Of a stretch of DNA of 64,000 nucleotides, positions 10,701 to 21,458 are shown one piece after another. The notes beneath the pieces are model-generated. The model worked only from the letters and a program-made list of their open reading frames with translations. It was not told where the DNA came from and did not search any database. The stretch is from the NCBI RefSeq assembly GCF_905220415.1, contig NC_059541.1:5034501-5098500 (forward strand), given 5' to 3'. Position numbers and translations under genes: made by a program. This stretch comes from Colias croceus. Lineage: Eukaryota > Arthropoda > Insecta > Lepidoptera > Pieridae. The stretch's first letter is position 1, and each line of letters begins with the position of its first letter.

Positions 10701-13229
10701 AGTCCATTGTATAATTTAATTATTGAACATTTTTTTTACAAGTGCTACCAGGTGAATTGTCTATAAAAAGAAACAAGAAAATTAAAACACAGGAAAAAAA
10801 CCTATTCGTTCTAAAAAGAAATATAAGACATAATCACTAATCAGTGAAAATAAATTGCAATGCGGGCGCCCACAGGCTACGACGGAAGTATTGTACTCAA
10901 ATGTGTTGATATTGGAAGTAGGCTTAGATACTTCGTGCATACATTGAACTGGATATGTGCGTGGTCTGCATTAAAATTTAAATAAGTACTCGTACTAGGT
11001 TTTAAGGGAATATATTACTCAATAGATTATTTACAAGCAAAAATAATAATCTACTACATACTAGCAAGAAATATAAAGTGCTTGGTAAAACTAGAATATT
11101 GAGACTAATTTAAAGAACTTAATTTGAGTTTGACATTTGAGACAATATTATTTCTGCCTTCTGTCTTTCTTGTGTATTTTGCCTCAAATTTATTTAATTA
11201 AATATGGTTGCGCAAGCCTCACCTTATTAGAATTAAACGAGAGCGGAGTTCACGAAAATTCTAAATTATAATATATAATATAATGTTATAAACGCAATAA
11301 TCCAATAAATGTAATCCAAAGTTATCTGTTCTTTTCATTCTGAAAGAAGTCTGAAATAGTTTTATAAAATACTCGGTACATATTTGAAACAGACAAACAT
11401 CATGGGCCATCAAGGTTTAAGTACCTATATGACATTATTTTCGCCAGGAACACAGTATTATTTTTTTAATCTGCTATGAATTTGCATAATTGTGAACGGT
11501 TTATGGTACACAATAGGGTATGGGGTGACAAGACATCTTACCATTACATACTTTCGCTTGTAGCCTATCCGGTATTAATGCTTAAATGGTAAGGGACTTG
11601 TTATAAATAATGTCTCATATATTATCTTAAGTAAGATATACATAGCAATAAAATATAGGTACATTACTTTATGGTAGTCTTAACTCTTAAGAACAAAAGC
11701 AACCTTTTTAGGAAAACAATTTTGCAATAATTAAATATCTAAGTATAATATTGATAATTAATTAAAAACATACCTATTCGGTTGTAATACTCTAAAATAA
11801 AATTATAATGTTAAATTGATGTTAAAGATTTGGAATGTTGGTATTGAAATATTTTGCAATATCTTCAACAGATGAGATCGAAGTCCTTAACGGTACAAAA
11901 ATCCAATAATGATTACATGCGCATATTATTTACATACATTATGGTATTTCCATAGATTTTTTAAAATATTTATTCTCTAGCGTTATTCTTGACAAAATGA
12001 ATTAACGAATTAATTTCTAATGAACACTTAATTTTCGATCAACTTATAAATCTTATTTATTCATCAAAAATTGAAAATTTTGTAGCGAAAAGTTTTCCCG
12101 TTCGATTTGAACCTGTGCAATATAAGGTATGTAATTTAATGGTCCCTCCATCTACTCGTAACATACGTAGTGAATCGTCTCTAATCAATTTTACACAATT
12201 AGATTTCTTGTAACTCACCATAACTTCGCAACAAACCGCGAAGTTAACTGTAAACTTGGCTCGAACATTATAAAAACTTAATCGGTAACAACTGGAGCAA
12301 ATCGGTCGAACGCGCTAATTGTAAAGCTGCAATTAAAACAATATTGTGCAATATTCGATACAGAAATAGTCACGGAAGGAGGGCTTTATTAAAAACTTTT
12401 CAAAAATGTTGACAGTTTTTTATTTTTAGGATTAAAGCTGTTTTTGCACACATATTATAAATTCATGCAAGCCTGTCTTTAGATATTTTTAAAGGAATGC
12501 GTGACACACGTGTTTTTGTAAGCCTACAAAGTGAATTGTATATTGTATCTGTCTGTATGGCAATTGTTGATAGAGGTTGGAAGTAGCAGCGGTGGTAAAG
12601 AGGTCGCAAGGGAGTGGGAGGGGGCGGCCGATGACCGGCGACAACCTTACTGCGTAGCCAATGTCTAGGGTAAGGTCCTCAAACGCGAAGTGGAATAACG
12701 CTTTCGTCATTCACGACACGGTGGGCGGCATCGACACGATTAGATTTTATTGCTCTTGCTAAATGAAGATGTGAATTTCATTTTCTCTTGACTTTGTTGC
12801 ACAATGATGAAATATTTGTTGAAGGGCATTGACATTTGCATTTGGCGTGGATTGGTATAATATTTTAAAATGTGTATTTTTTATATCTGGCAAAAAAATG
12901 TATATTTAACAATTACTATGAAGAAGATCTCCCAAATTGAAGTACTTAAAAGACTTCATACTTAGTTAAATACATTTAAATTAACAAAATAAGTACAACG
13001 TTCATTTTCAGCGCATATTTTTTTCGTTGTAGCTGGCATCGATGTTGGTTTGGACGTTCGCCTCAGCGCTACGTGTTTTTATTCAAGAGAAAGAGAGAGG
13101 GTAATGCCCTCTAAAGTTGTTTGTGGCAAAAAATGGGGACACAAAGACCGGCTCACTTATTTCGGTTAAGTTATGAATCAGCATGAGATAAACAATAAAC
13201 CTAACTAATTAAAGATGCCAGTATTTATT
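7724..13229. other. Long AT-rich intergenic stretch without recognised genes
   Basis: Five and a half kilobases of AT-rich DNA. Open frames such as 10345-10707 on the minus strand have the low-complexity composition of AT-rich noise and no family signature. Local departures: a GC-rich snippet at about 7845-7910, a mixed-composition stretch at about 8940-9110, GCGGGCGCCC near 10865, and the GC-rich islet at 12595-12730 listed separately. Confidence 0.4.
12595..12730. promoter_or_regulatory. GC-rich islet, possible regulatory element
   Basis: About 135 bp of markedly GC-rich DNA (GGAGTGGGAGGGGGCGGCCG) with a CCAAT box (GCCAATG) near 12658 in AT-rich surroundings. The minus-strand frame 12489-12710 passes through it but resembles nothing known. 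A promoter or conserved element is possible. This rests on composition only. Confidence 0.2.
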
Positions 13230-13252
13230 TCAAACTCAAACTCAAACTCAAA
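13230..13252 (-). repeat. (TTTGAG)n 3' tail of LINE-A
   Basis: Three to four TTTGAG units mark the 3' end of the element. The same tail ends the copies at 3410 and 43583. Confidence 0.9.
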
Positions 13253-13474
13253 CATTCATTTATTCAATTAGACTACTATTTAGTAGCACTTTCGAATCGT
13301 CATTACATAATTATTTTAACATTTACCACCGATTCGGAAAGCAGTGATCTATGGAGAAGAATCGGCAAGAAACTCCATAGTTGCTCTTTTAAAATCATGT
13401 CGATATTACATAATATGTAAATTATATCTAAATACATAATATATCATAATATACAAAGAACTGTCCTGTGGTTT

Positions 13475-16282
13475 TTACGCGACAACCCTCCATGGGTTTT
13501 TATCGTCCATATATTCCTGAATACTGTAGTACGCTCTCTGAACTAGTACATTTTTTATATAAGTTTTAAATTTAGAACTACTAAACTCTCTAATATTATG
13601 AGGAATTCTATTGTAAAAGCGTATACCTTGACCCATAAATGAATTTTTAACTTTAGCTAATCGGAAAAATGGCATTTCAATTCTATTTCTGTTCCTTGTG
13701 CCATAACAGTGTCTATCTCCTACTCTTGTGTGTAAGTCGGCGTTTTTGTGTACATGCAAAATATTATTAAATATATACTGTGATGGTAGAGTAAGTATAC
13801 CAGTATTCTTAAAGAGATCTCTTAGTGAGTCCCGAGCACGTAAATTATATATAGAGCGAATGGCTCTTTTCTGTAAGATAAATATAGTTTCTATATCTGC
13901 TGCCCTGCCCCATAGTAGAATTCCATAGGACATAATACTATGAAAGTAGCTGAAATATACCAATCTAGCTGTATCTTCATCGGTGAGATGCCTTACCTTT
14001 CGGACTGCATATGCTGCTGAACTGAGCTTACCTGCAGCGGTGTTGACATGGGCTCCCCACTGTAGTTTCTCGTCCAATGTTAACCCAAGAAATACAGTCG
14101 ATTCTGTAGGGTGTAATACCTCCCCGTTCAAGGTAATATTTCTGCTCAACTTTTTAACGTTAGGTAGTAAAAATTCAACACAAGTTGTTTTTTTGGCATT
14201 TAATAATAAATTATTAGCAGTAAACCAGTCGGATATGTGTAAAAGAGTACTGTTCACTTCGTCAACATTTGGGTCATGCCTATCCACATTGAATATTAAT
14301 GAGGTATCATCTGCAAACAGAACTATTTCACACCTATCCTGTAAATAATAAGGTAGATCATTGATATATACCAAGAACAAGAAGGGTCCTAAAATAGATC
14401 CTTGTGGAACACCAATGTTAATTGACGCACCGCTAGAACGTTCTCCATTAACAACTACAGTTTGTATCCTATCATGAAGGTATGAGGCTATGAGGTTCTG
14501 AGCTTGTCCTTTAATCCCATAGTGATTAAGTTTGCGCAATAAAGTACAATGTTCAACGCAGTCAAATGCCTTGGAGAGGTCACAAAATATCCCCAAAGCA
14601 TTTTTTGAGTTTTCCCATGCCTTATATATATGTGTTAGTAGTGCAACTCCAGCATCTGTGGTTGAGCGCCCCTTTGTGAAACCAAACTGTTTGGTGTGCA
14701 GCAAATTATTAGAAGCAAAGTGACTAGTCAATTGGTTTAATATTAACTTTTCGAAAACTTTACTTAATGTTGGTAAAATCGAGATAGGTCTATAGTTGTT
14801 ACAGTCTTCTTGATCACCTTTTTTAAATAGAGGTATAACTTTACTAAGCTTTAGTAAATTAGGAAATGTACCATAGTCACAACACCTATTAAATATGAAA
14901 GCTAAATTGTTTGCAATATTTTCTATTATATTATTAACTAAATTTACGGACATTCCCCAAAGATCACAAGTATTTTTTAAATTAAGTGTCTTAAATGCTG
15001 TAACAATATCATTAGCAGTTACGTGACGCAATTCAAATAATGTACTGCACCCCGCAACATGGTCCCTCAAAAAGGTCTCTGCAAGTATTGAAGACGAATT
15101 TAAATTATTAGTAATGCTAGCAGGGACACTACTAAAGAAATCTTCAAAAGCAAGCGCAACATCAGCATTTTTGTCAATAACCATGCCATTATTTACAAGT
15201 TTTATGGTATTACTTGATTTGCTTTTACCCATTTCACCATTAATAATAGACCAAACTGTTTTAACTTTATTATCCGAGTCGCGTATTTTATCCCTGATAT
15301 ACAAACGCTTCGCAGTAAAACAAACAATTTTAAAAGTTTTTGAGTAATTTCTAACATAACTAAGAAAAGATGGATCTTTATTATATTGCTTCATACCATA
15401 TAACTCATAAAGAACAATCCTACACCTATGTATGCTAGGTGTCGCCCATTTACTAAATGGTAAATCCTTGGTAATATTTAAAGATTTAACTTTAAATATT
15501 TTTTCAAATTCACTATGAACTAAATTAAAAAGATTTTTAAACATTTCACAAGGATTATTATGACAGGATTGATCATTCAGTACGGGCAGGTTTTTATTAA
15601 TATTATCTCTAAATTTATTAATGCCTTTTTTAGTTATAGGCCTAACATTAGTTCTTTTAAATTCAGGTAAGCAATCCCATTCAAAAACTACTTTCTGGCC
15701 ACAGTGATCCGAAGTGAGTGTATTGAGAATATTTTTCTCTAAACAGATGCAGTCGCAGTATATATTATCAATACAGGTTGCAGAAGTAGGTGTAATTCGT
15801 GTGGGTTCATTAAAAAGTTTATACAGGTTAAATGACTGAAACAAATTAACAATTCGTGTTGCCGTTTGTGTTTGTAAAAGTACATCAATATTAAAATCAC
15901 CACATACTATAACTTTTTTTTTACTCCTACTTAAACGCTTTAATATTTCTTCCATGACTGTCTCAAACATATTAAAGTCACTGGAAGGGGGTCTATAAAC
16001 GCAAACAATAATGTAACGCTCCAGTTCAACACAGGACAGTTCAATGGTCCGTTCTATAGAAAGACTAACAATGTCAGTTCGTTCTTTGCATTTTACACTA
16101 TTATGTACAAAAATAAGAGAACCTCCATGAATAGCATATGTCCTGAAGTATATACTTTTTAATTTATAATTATCAATATTTATTAACAACTGACATTGTT
16201 TAAGCCAATGTTCTGTTACACAAAAAACCTTAATACTATTATGATTTAAAAACAATTCTATTTCTAATAATTTGCTAGCCAA
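13475..16282 (-). CDS. LINE-A ORF2: endonuclease and reverse transcriptase, open throughout
   Basis: The product (935 residues) nicks target DNA and reverse-transcribes the element RNA there. The N-terminal part is an APE-type endonuclease: TEHW near residue 24, YRPPSSD near 97, GDFNID near 128 and SDH near 191. The reverse transcriptase follows, with the YRPISILPTLSKVFEKLI block, the DLSKAFDCVEH block, GVPQGSILGPFLFLVYINDL and the catalytic FADDTS at about 654-659. A C-terminal region rich in basic residues closes it. There is no stop or frameshift. The frame is open upstream to a TAA at about 16352 and has no ATG near its start, so initiation is unclear; reinitiation after ORF1 or a frameshift is possible. 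The first residue of the frame as given is a TTG codon, and the in-frame peptide upstream (SIVHQNIQG) matches the usual start of this endonuclease. Confidence 0.9.
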   Translation of the reverse strand: MASKLLEIELFLNHNSIKVFCVTEHWLKQCQLLINIDNYKLKSIYFRTYAIHGGSLIFVHNSVKCKERTDIVSLSIERTIELSCVELERYIIVCVYRPPSSDFNMFETVMEEILKRLSRSKKKVIVCGDFNIDVLLQTQTATRIVNLFQSFNLYKLFNEPTRITPTSATCIDNIYCDCICLEKNILNTLTSDHCGQKVVFEWDCLPEFKRTNVRPITKKGINKFRDNINKNLPVLNDQSCHNNPCEMFKNLFNLVHSEFEKIFKVKSLNITKDLPFSKWATPSIHRCRIVLYELYGMKQYNKDPSFLSYVRNYSKTFKIVCFTAKRLYIRDKIRDSDNKVKTVWSIINGEMGKSKSSNTIKLVNNGMVIDKNADVALAFEDFFSSVPASITNNLNSSSILAETFLRDHVAGCSTLFELRHVTANDIVTAFKTLNLKNTCDLWGMSVNLVNNIIENIANNLAFIFNRCCDYGTFPNLLKLSKVIPLFKKGDQEDCNNYRPISILPTLSKVFEKLILNQLTSHFASNNLLHTKQFGFTKGRSTTDAGVALLTHIYKAWENSKNALGIFCDLSKAFDCVEHCTLLRKLNHYGIKGQAQNLIASYLHDRIQTVVVNGERSSGASINIGVPQGSILGPFLFLVYINDLPYYLQDRCEIVLFADDTSLIFNVDRHDPNVDEVNSTLLHISDWFTANNLLLNAKKTTCVEFLLPNVKKLSRNITLNGEVLHPTESTVFLGLTLDEKLQWGAHVNTAAGKLSSAAYAVRKVRHLTDEDTARLVYFSYFHSIMSYGILLWGRAADIETIFILQKRAIRSIYNLRARDSLRDLFKNTGILTLPSQYIFNNILHVHKNADLHTRVGDRHCYGTRNRNRIEMPFFRLAKVKNSFMGQGIRFYNRIPHNIREFSSSKFKTYIKNVLVQRAYYSIQEYMDDKNPWRVVA

Positions 16283-16338
16283 GCCTTGAATGTTTTGATG
16301 TACAATAGAAAAAGTCTGCTTAGCTGTTGTCTTATATA

Positions 16339-17268
16339 CTAGTTTAAATCTAGCTTAGGGCTAGATTTTCTGTCAACACTAGGTTGGTGTATATAATTAC
16401 TACTACATAAAATTATAGTAGATCCAGGGTCTGATACCGAACATGTACCAGACTGGTTAATATTATATGCTATTAACATAGCAAGTTCTCGCTTATATCT
16501 AGATGGCAGATACACTGTATTCCTTGTCAGAGTAAAAGATTTAATACACAAATTAATGTCAAAGTAAATAAATGCATCACAATGATGATTTGTTACATTA
16601 TACAATTTTAAATTCATATTATGAATTAATCTATTTTGTTCTTGTGTCAAACCAGGTAGGTATGGCAATGTACACAACATAAATTTACATTTAGTCTTAC
16701 TACTAATTTCCAACATTTTTTGAAATCCTACATCAATATCCTTATTTTTTACATTTAAACTATCTCCATAAAGTATAATTACAATATTATTCTTATTAAA
16801 GCTGAAATGGTCAAGTGATTTGATTATATAATTAAATGAACTGTTAGGAGTGCAAATATTAGTGACTTTAAGCCCTAAATTGTTGAGCATAGCGCCAAAA
16901 CCCTGACCAATATTATCTGACAACACAATAATTTCCTGCTCGGAAAGGTGTTTAGTTTTACTAGTTGAAATTGTTGTCACAGGTTTTACACTATGTATGT
17001 CTGTGCAGTCAAGCTTATGGGGCGACATTTGCTCATTGTTACTTTTTGAACACTGACATACATAATTATTGGTCAGCGACTCAAAGCGATCCATATTTTC
17101 AGTACTCAATTTAATTAAGTCATCTGCCTGTTGTATATGCTCGTTTATTTGTACTTGAGCAGCAGAATATTTCTGGTTGACATCATTTAACATATGACTT
17201 AAAGAGTCTATCTTCTCCTTTAATTCATTTGTTTCTACATCATACAAGATTTTGGTCAAATAGGTCAC
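16339..17268 (-). pseudogene. LINE-A ORF1 (5' truncated): coiled coil plus SGNH-like domain
   Basis: About 309 residues. The first 70 are a probable coiled coil (heptad-like L/I spacing through LSHMLNDVNQKY). Residues about 110-260 resemble the SGNH hydrolase-like domain of LINE ORF1 proteins: IIVLSDNIGQGFG stands where family members have a D-S block I, and IIILYGDSLN-type sequence stands where others have GGTND. The catalytic residues look changed, so an enzyme activity is doubtful. ORF1 proteins of this group bind element RNA. The frame begins at a GTG, with no in-frame ATG before an upstream stop, so the true N-terminus is missing. It ends with TAG at 16339-16341, 57 bp before the annotated ORF2 start and in a different frame. 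Confidence 0.7.
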
Positions 17269-17280
17269 GTATGACTGAAC

Positions 17281-17458
17281 AAAACTTGCGGAAATTGAGA
17301 AAAGCTCCGGCGAACTATTTCATCATATTTCAGAAACTTTGAACATATATATTTGAAATTTGAATCATTCTTGTGACTAATCTTAAATCTAAATCTTACA
17401 AGAAGTAAGGAGTAATAAAATTAAAACAGTGGAGCCATCTCCCTTAGATTCCTTATTT

Positions 17459-17493
<35 letters not shown>

Positions 17494-19324
17494 TTGCAAT
17501 GTTTTGCGTTTTATAAAGTTTACATCAATTATTTTAATATGTATCAATAAAAATAGACGGAATAAGACTAGGAAATAAAAATAGAGGTGATCACATCCGA
17601 TGATTATACTAAAAAACGAATCAAAAATCGATTTCCACTCGGCTCATGTTATGCAAAAAACTGTTAAGAAGTGCGACCCATTTACATTGTCATGACGGCC
17701 TGAGTTGATAGATATCGACCTTTAAAGTTATTCACAACGTAAACAAATTGCTCCCGGCTGCTCATGACTGCGGCACTAAAACCTTGATTTTGACATGGGG
17801 ACCAAGGACGTAGCACTTAAGGTGCTATTTTTGTTTTATTTGTTAGGTATTGATATTATTAAAATATATATATATATATTTGCAGAAGGCATGTGACGGA
17901 GGGTAGACAATATATTTTTTACATAGTGGTATAAACTCGCTCTGTTACGTGTCTTCACACATAACACGCGGCTCGCAAACTTCAAGCAGTTTGATGGCCT
18001 GCTACTTTGCTCCTGAAGTATTCGGATAAAAAGTTCTACGTGTTATTATAACAAGTTTTAATCTATTTGCAAATATAATTTTAGATACCAAACTTCTAAA
18101 TTTAAAATATTAGTGGAACAACCGATAAATGAGGATAATTTATACTTCTTAATTAGCTTTTAGTATCTCTCTAGCTTGTTGAAAATCGTCAAACGTATTG
18201 TAGATATTGGAAACGATGAAGACCGCGCTGTACTACAAATACAAAAAGTTATTTTTTGTTTAAAATGTAATGAAATTTTCAAATTTGCTACACGAAGCTT
18301 GTTAGAAGAAAGTTTACAATTACAATATTATTATTTGTTTATATTTTATAAAAATATCAACCTACTAGATGTATATATATTATATAATATGATAAAATAT
18401 ATTTCTATCGTTTTATTTATTTTTCACATATTGGAGGCCCTGGCGTGTGCAAGCTAACGGTAAGCTCACGTGTCTCCGAGAAGCCATCGACCCTCACCGG
18501 CCTCCGCGCAATATTCTACGCGCAATACTTACCTTTCCATTACAGAATGACATAAATCTCATAACTACACAGAATTAAACGCCCTTATTACTATAAATGT
18601 TAAAAAATATTTTACTTTCTTAGCTTCGCGCCTTTAAACCCTTCTAACAATGAATAAACCAATGGTATATAGTTCTGATGGGTCATATGTGATTACAATA
18701 CTGAGATAAATTTACTGCGTATTGCATTACAATAAAGTTGTATTTTCGTTGCAAGCGGTTTTCATATAAATAAAAAATGTTATGTTGGCTTCATCTAACA
18801 TCATTTGCATTATTCATAATTTGCATTAATTTATAAATTGTGTCATAGTTATATTAAGTGACAGTCGCGAAATTTCATCAATTTATGAGAAATACATTTA
18901 CAACAATAAAATAGAGAAAACTATCTATTAATTTTGTACATTTTAAAGTTTAAAGTAATATCAGCAATGACAAATGCCGAAATATTAACCCAAAATAAAG
19001 CATTATATATTTTAACAAATCAAAAACTATGACAAGACTATTCGCATTATTTTGTGAAGTGTTGAACATTTTTAAATAATGAAGTTAATATGATTGATTA
19101 TAAGAAATGAGGTAGCACATACCTTAATGTACAAATGGTTCATTCTCTTCAAGACGATATTTTTGATTCATGCCGTAGTATAAGTACCTAGGTATTCTTC
19201 GTAAATATAATTTAAGAAATTTGTTACTGATCACGCAAAAGTTCTTCAGCCACACTGCAAATAAAAAAAAATCTTGTTCAAAACATGTTCTTTTGCCAAG
19301 GAAAAGTTCAATCAAACAGAATTA
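17281..19324. other. AT-rich intergenic DNA
   Basis: No gene recognised. It contains the GATA array listed next, an (AT)n run at about 17863-17878 and a CpG-containing patch at about 18440-18530. The frame 18176-18457 is AT-rich noise. Confidence 0.4.
17461..17494. repeat. (GATA)n microsatellite
   Basis: About eight perfect GATA units. Confidence 0.95.
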
Positions 19325-19493
19325 TCTATAATAAAAAAATGAATCGCAAAATGTGTTGGTAAGCGCATATCTCGAGAACAACTGAACCGATTTCGTTAAT
19401 TCTTTTTTATTACATTTCTTGAAGTACGAGGATGGTTCTTATGGAGAGAAAACGTAAAAATGTACCACGGGCGAAGCCGGGGCGGACCGCTAG
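19325..19493 (+). mobile_element. Non-autonomous Helitron-like element, subfamily 3
   Basis: It begins TCTATAATAAAAAAATGAAT after an A and ends CGAAGCCGGGGCGGACCGCTAG before a T. The 169-bp unit has no coding capacity. It shares its 3' end with the inverted fragment at 20387-20462. The end rules (TC, CTAG, A/T target) match the other Helitron-like copies here although the body differs. Confidence 0.6.
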
Positions 19494-20386
19494 TATAATA
19501 TACAATCACAAGAAATATCTTGTTTATCTTTGACATTTCTTGTCGTGATCCGAATAAAATTAATCACGTTTATATTATATTTGTACTCTACACACATGTA
19601 TTATTTAAATAATTATCCGTTTTTTTATATTTGCAAAAATTTATAATATAAGTTTTTATAGTTTTTAGTTTTTACGCAAGCGCGGCGCCATCACGCCATG
19701 TTTTCTTTGGCGCAAAAAAATCGAACCACAGATAACACAATAACCCACAGGTTATATAAACTTTTTTTTAAATATATTTCTTTAGTTATTTCGATATTCG
19801 ATAATTAAAATAAAGTTATACAATAAAGTACTTATAACCCTGATAAAATTGCAGAATTTTTATTTATATTTTATTTCTTTGTTTATTATAATATATTTTC
19901 CTTATATATACAACGCGCCCCGCCGCTGTCAGGTTGGCTGAATGTTACACATTTTCATACAGTTCAATGGAGAAATTTTTTTTTTGAAATTAAAGTTTGT
20001 TTTTTTCATTGAGATAATATTAATATGGAGCAGACACCACGAACAAAATCTGTGCGCCAAGCGAGGCGGCGCGGGGCGCGCGAATGACGGCTAGACAGTC
20101 ATAGATTATGCGATGTCTTTGTACTTACTTAGTATTTATTTTAGGTATAAACTGACTTTACTACGCGGGGCTAACAATATCTGGCATATAATATAGGATG
20201 ATGTAAATAGTGACGTCATATGGAATAATTTAATTTTTTTCGTGTTTTAGGTTCAGTCAGGGCTATGGGAAGTTTTATTCCTTACAAATTGAGCCTTTTT
20301 TTAGAAAAAAAAATAATTTTTCCCTTTCTTCACGGCCCAGACATGGAAACCTTGAATAGAAAAAATATTAATTACTTATCTCTGAA
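19494..20386. other. AT-rich DNA with GC-rich repeat-like patches
   Basis: Patches at about 19676-19720 (CGCGGCGCCATCACGCCATG), 19912-19935 (CGCGCCCCGCCGCTGTC) and 20050-20095 (GGCGGCGCGGGGCGCGCG) break the AT-rich background. The last two are roughly inverted to each other. These look like parts of degraded DNA transposons rather than genes. One end motif at 20007-20030 pairs with 22004-22027. Confidence 0.4.
20007..20030 (+). repeat. 24-bp repeat, inverted partner at 22004-22027
   Basis: CATTGAGATAATATTAATAT plus GGAG is the perfect reverse complement of 22004-22027. Either the pair bounds one roughly 2-kb element or these are ends of two copies of one family in opposite orientation. Confidence 0.75.
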
Positions 20387-20462
20387 CTAGCGGTCCGCCC
20401 CGGCTTCGCCCGTGGCACATATTTCGCAATAAAAAGTAGCCTATGTTCTTTCTCAGGGTCTT
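20387..20462 (-). mobile_element. Helitron-like 3' end fragment, subfamily 3
   Basis: On the plus strand it starts CTAGCGGTCCGCCCCGGCTT after an A, which is the inverted 3' end of the 19325-19493 subfamily. The body continues for about 70 bp (GCAATAAAAAGTAGCCTATG) and then loses similarity. The TC end is missing. Confidence 0.6.
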
Positions 20463-21344
20463 AAGATTGTCCGTGCCAAAGGAGAATGCCCATGAAAGTA
20501 TGGACCACAGTACAGTGTTGCGTCAATGCCAGAGTGGTTTTGGAGGGTTCTTCGATATTCAAAAGATTTTTACCAATAGATTTTTTTGTGATAAAAACAG
20601 GGGTTTTCAAGATATTGAGAAAAATGTGAAATAACCTCAAAACTTAAATAACCCCGATTTAGTTAGGTTTATGTGTGATTTAGGTAACATTTTATCGTCC
20701 AAAGGTTATTTTTCGATTAACATATTTAATCTATGCGTAGAGCTTATGCTTTCAGACAAAGTCTACCTGTTCATCGGCTAGTGTAGGTAGGCACCAGAAA
20801 TCTTCCGGGACGGATTTCAAGAAAACCTAAATATATACTTAAAAAATGCCAATTGAGTTTTTATTCGGTTTACATGTTGTTGTTGCTGTTGTTGTTTGAA
20901 TCATTTTTTCACTACATATTCGAAGAAAGAAACAAATAAGAAATAACTGGTTACCTACCAAGCTATGTCATAATAATATTTTTTTTATATATACATATTT
21001 ATATTATTTTACTTCACTATCTTTGTTAAAACAACCTACAGTGTATAAACAATACCTTAAAGAGTGATTTTATGTTAATTGATTTTTTTTGTAATTCAAT
21101 GAAAACAATAATCGATATTAATACATTTAGCTATTTACCATAGTAAATGTAATAAGTTACCGCTTGGTTACCGTGGTAACCGGTAATGGACACTAAATCT
21201 ATAATAACGGATCTAAACAATTACATGTCATATTAGATTTTACAAAACATTCCCTGTTCAAAATATATTTTCCGATGGTAAGAAGGCCTCTAAATTGCCG
21301 AGATTTTTTTTAATAGTATTGTTGTCTTGATGCATGAGAAAAAC
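20463..21344. other. AT-rich intergenic DNA
   Basis: Contains a short imperfect GTT repeat at about 20877-20898 and a dyad near 21155-21185 (GTTACCGCTTGGTTACCGTG). No gene recognised. Confidence 0.4.
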
Positions 21345-21458
21345 CAGTACCAAAAATGGGCATTCTCTTTTCATCAAAATCGGTCCAGTAGTTTATGAGC
21401 CTATTAATTACAATCAAACAAACAAACAAAGTTTTCCTCTTTATAATATTAGTGCAGA
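21345..21458 (-). mobile_element. Helitron-like 5' end fragment, subfamily 1
   Basis: The right edge reads, on the minus strand, TCTGCACTAATATTATAAAG with A before it, matching the start of 7504-7723. The body (GTTTG repeats, CTCATAAACTACTGGACCGA) is shared. The CTAG end is absent, so this copy is partial. Confidence 0.6.

Larger units (their letters stand above)
13230..17280 (-). mobile_element. LINE-A: non-LTR retrotransposon (CR1-group-like), 5' truncated
   Basis: A minus-strand element with ORF1 (SGNH-like), ORF2 (endonuclease plus reverse transcriptase), a short 3' untranslated region and a (TTTGAG)n 3' tail at 13230-13252. The tail type, together with an esterase-like ORF1, points to the CR1-related group of LINEs. 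The exact clade (for example Daphne or CR1 proper) cannot be settled by eye. The 5' boundary is uncertain: the ORF1 frame reads upstream of 17268 without an ATG and meets a stop at about 17322, so the copy is probably truncated near 17270-17300. Related 3' fragments lie at 3284-3410 and 42489-43583. Confidence 0.8.

Noticed and set aside
13728..15347. Plus-strand open frames inside LINE-A
   Set aside because: They are antisense shadows of the LINE-A ORF2 and have no independent family signature.
18176..18457. Small host protein
   Set aside because: Composition is dominated by Y, I, L, F and K from AT-rich DNA, and no motif is seen.
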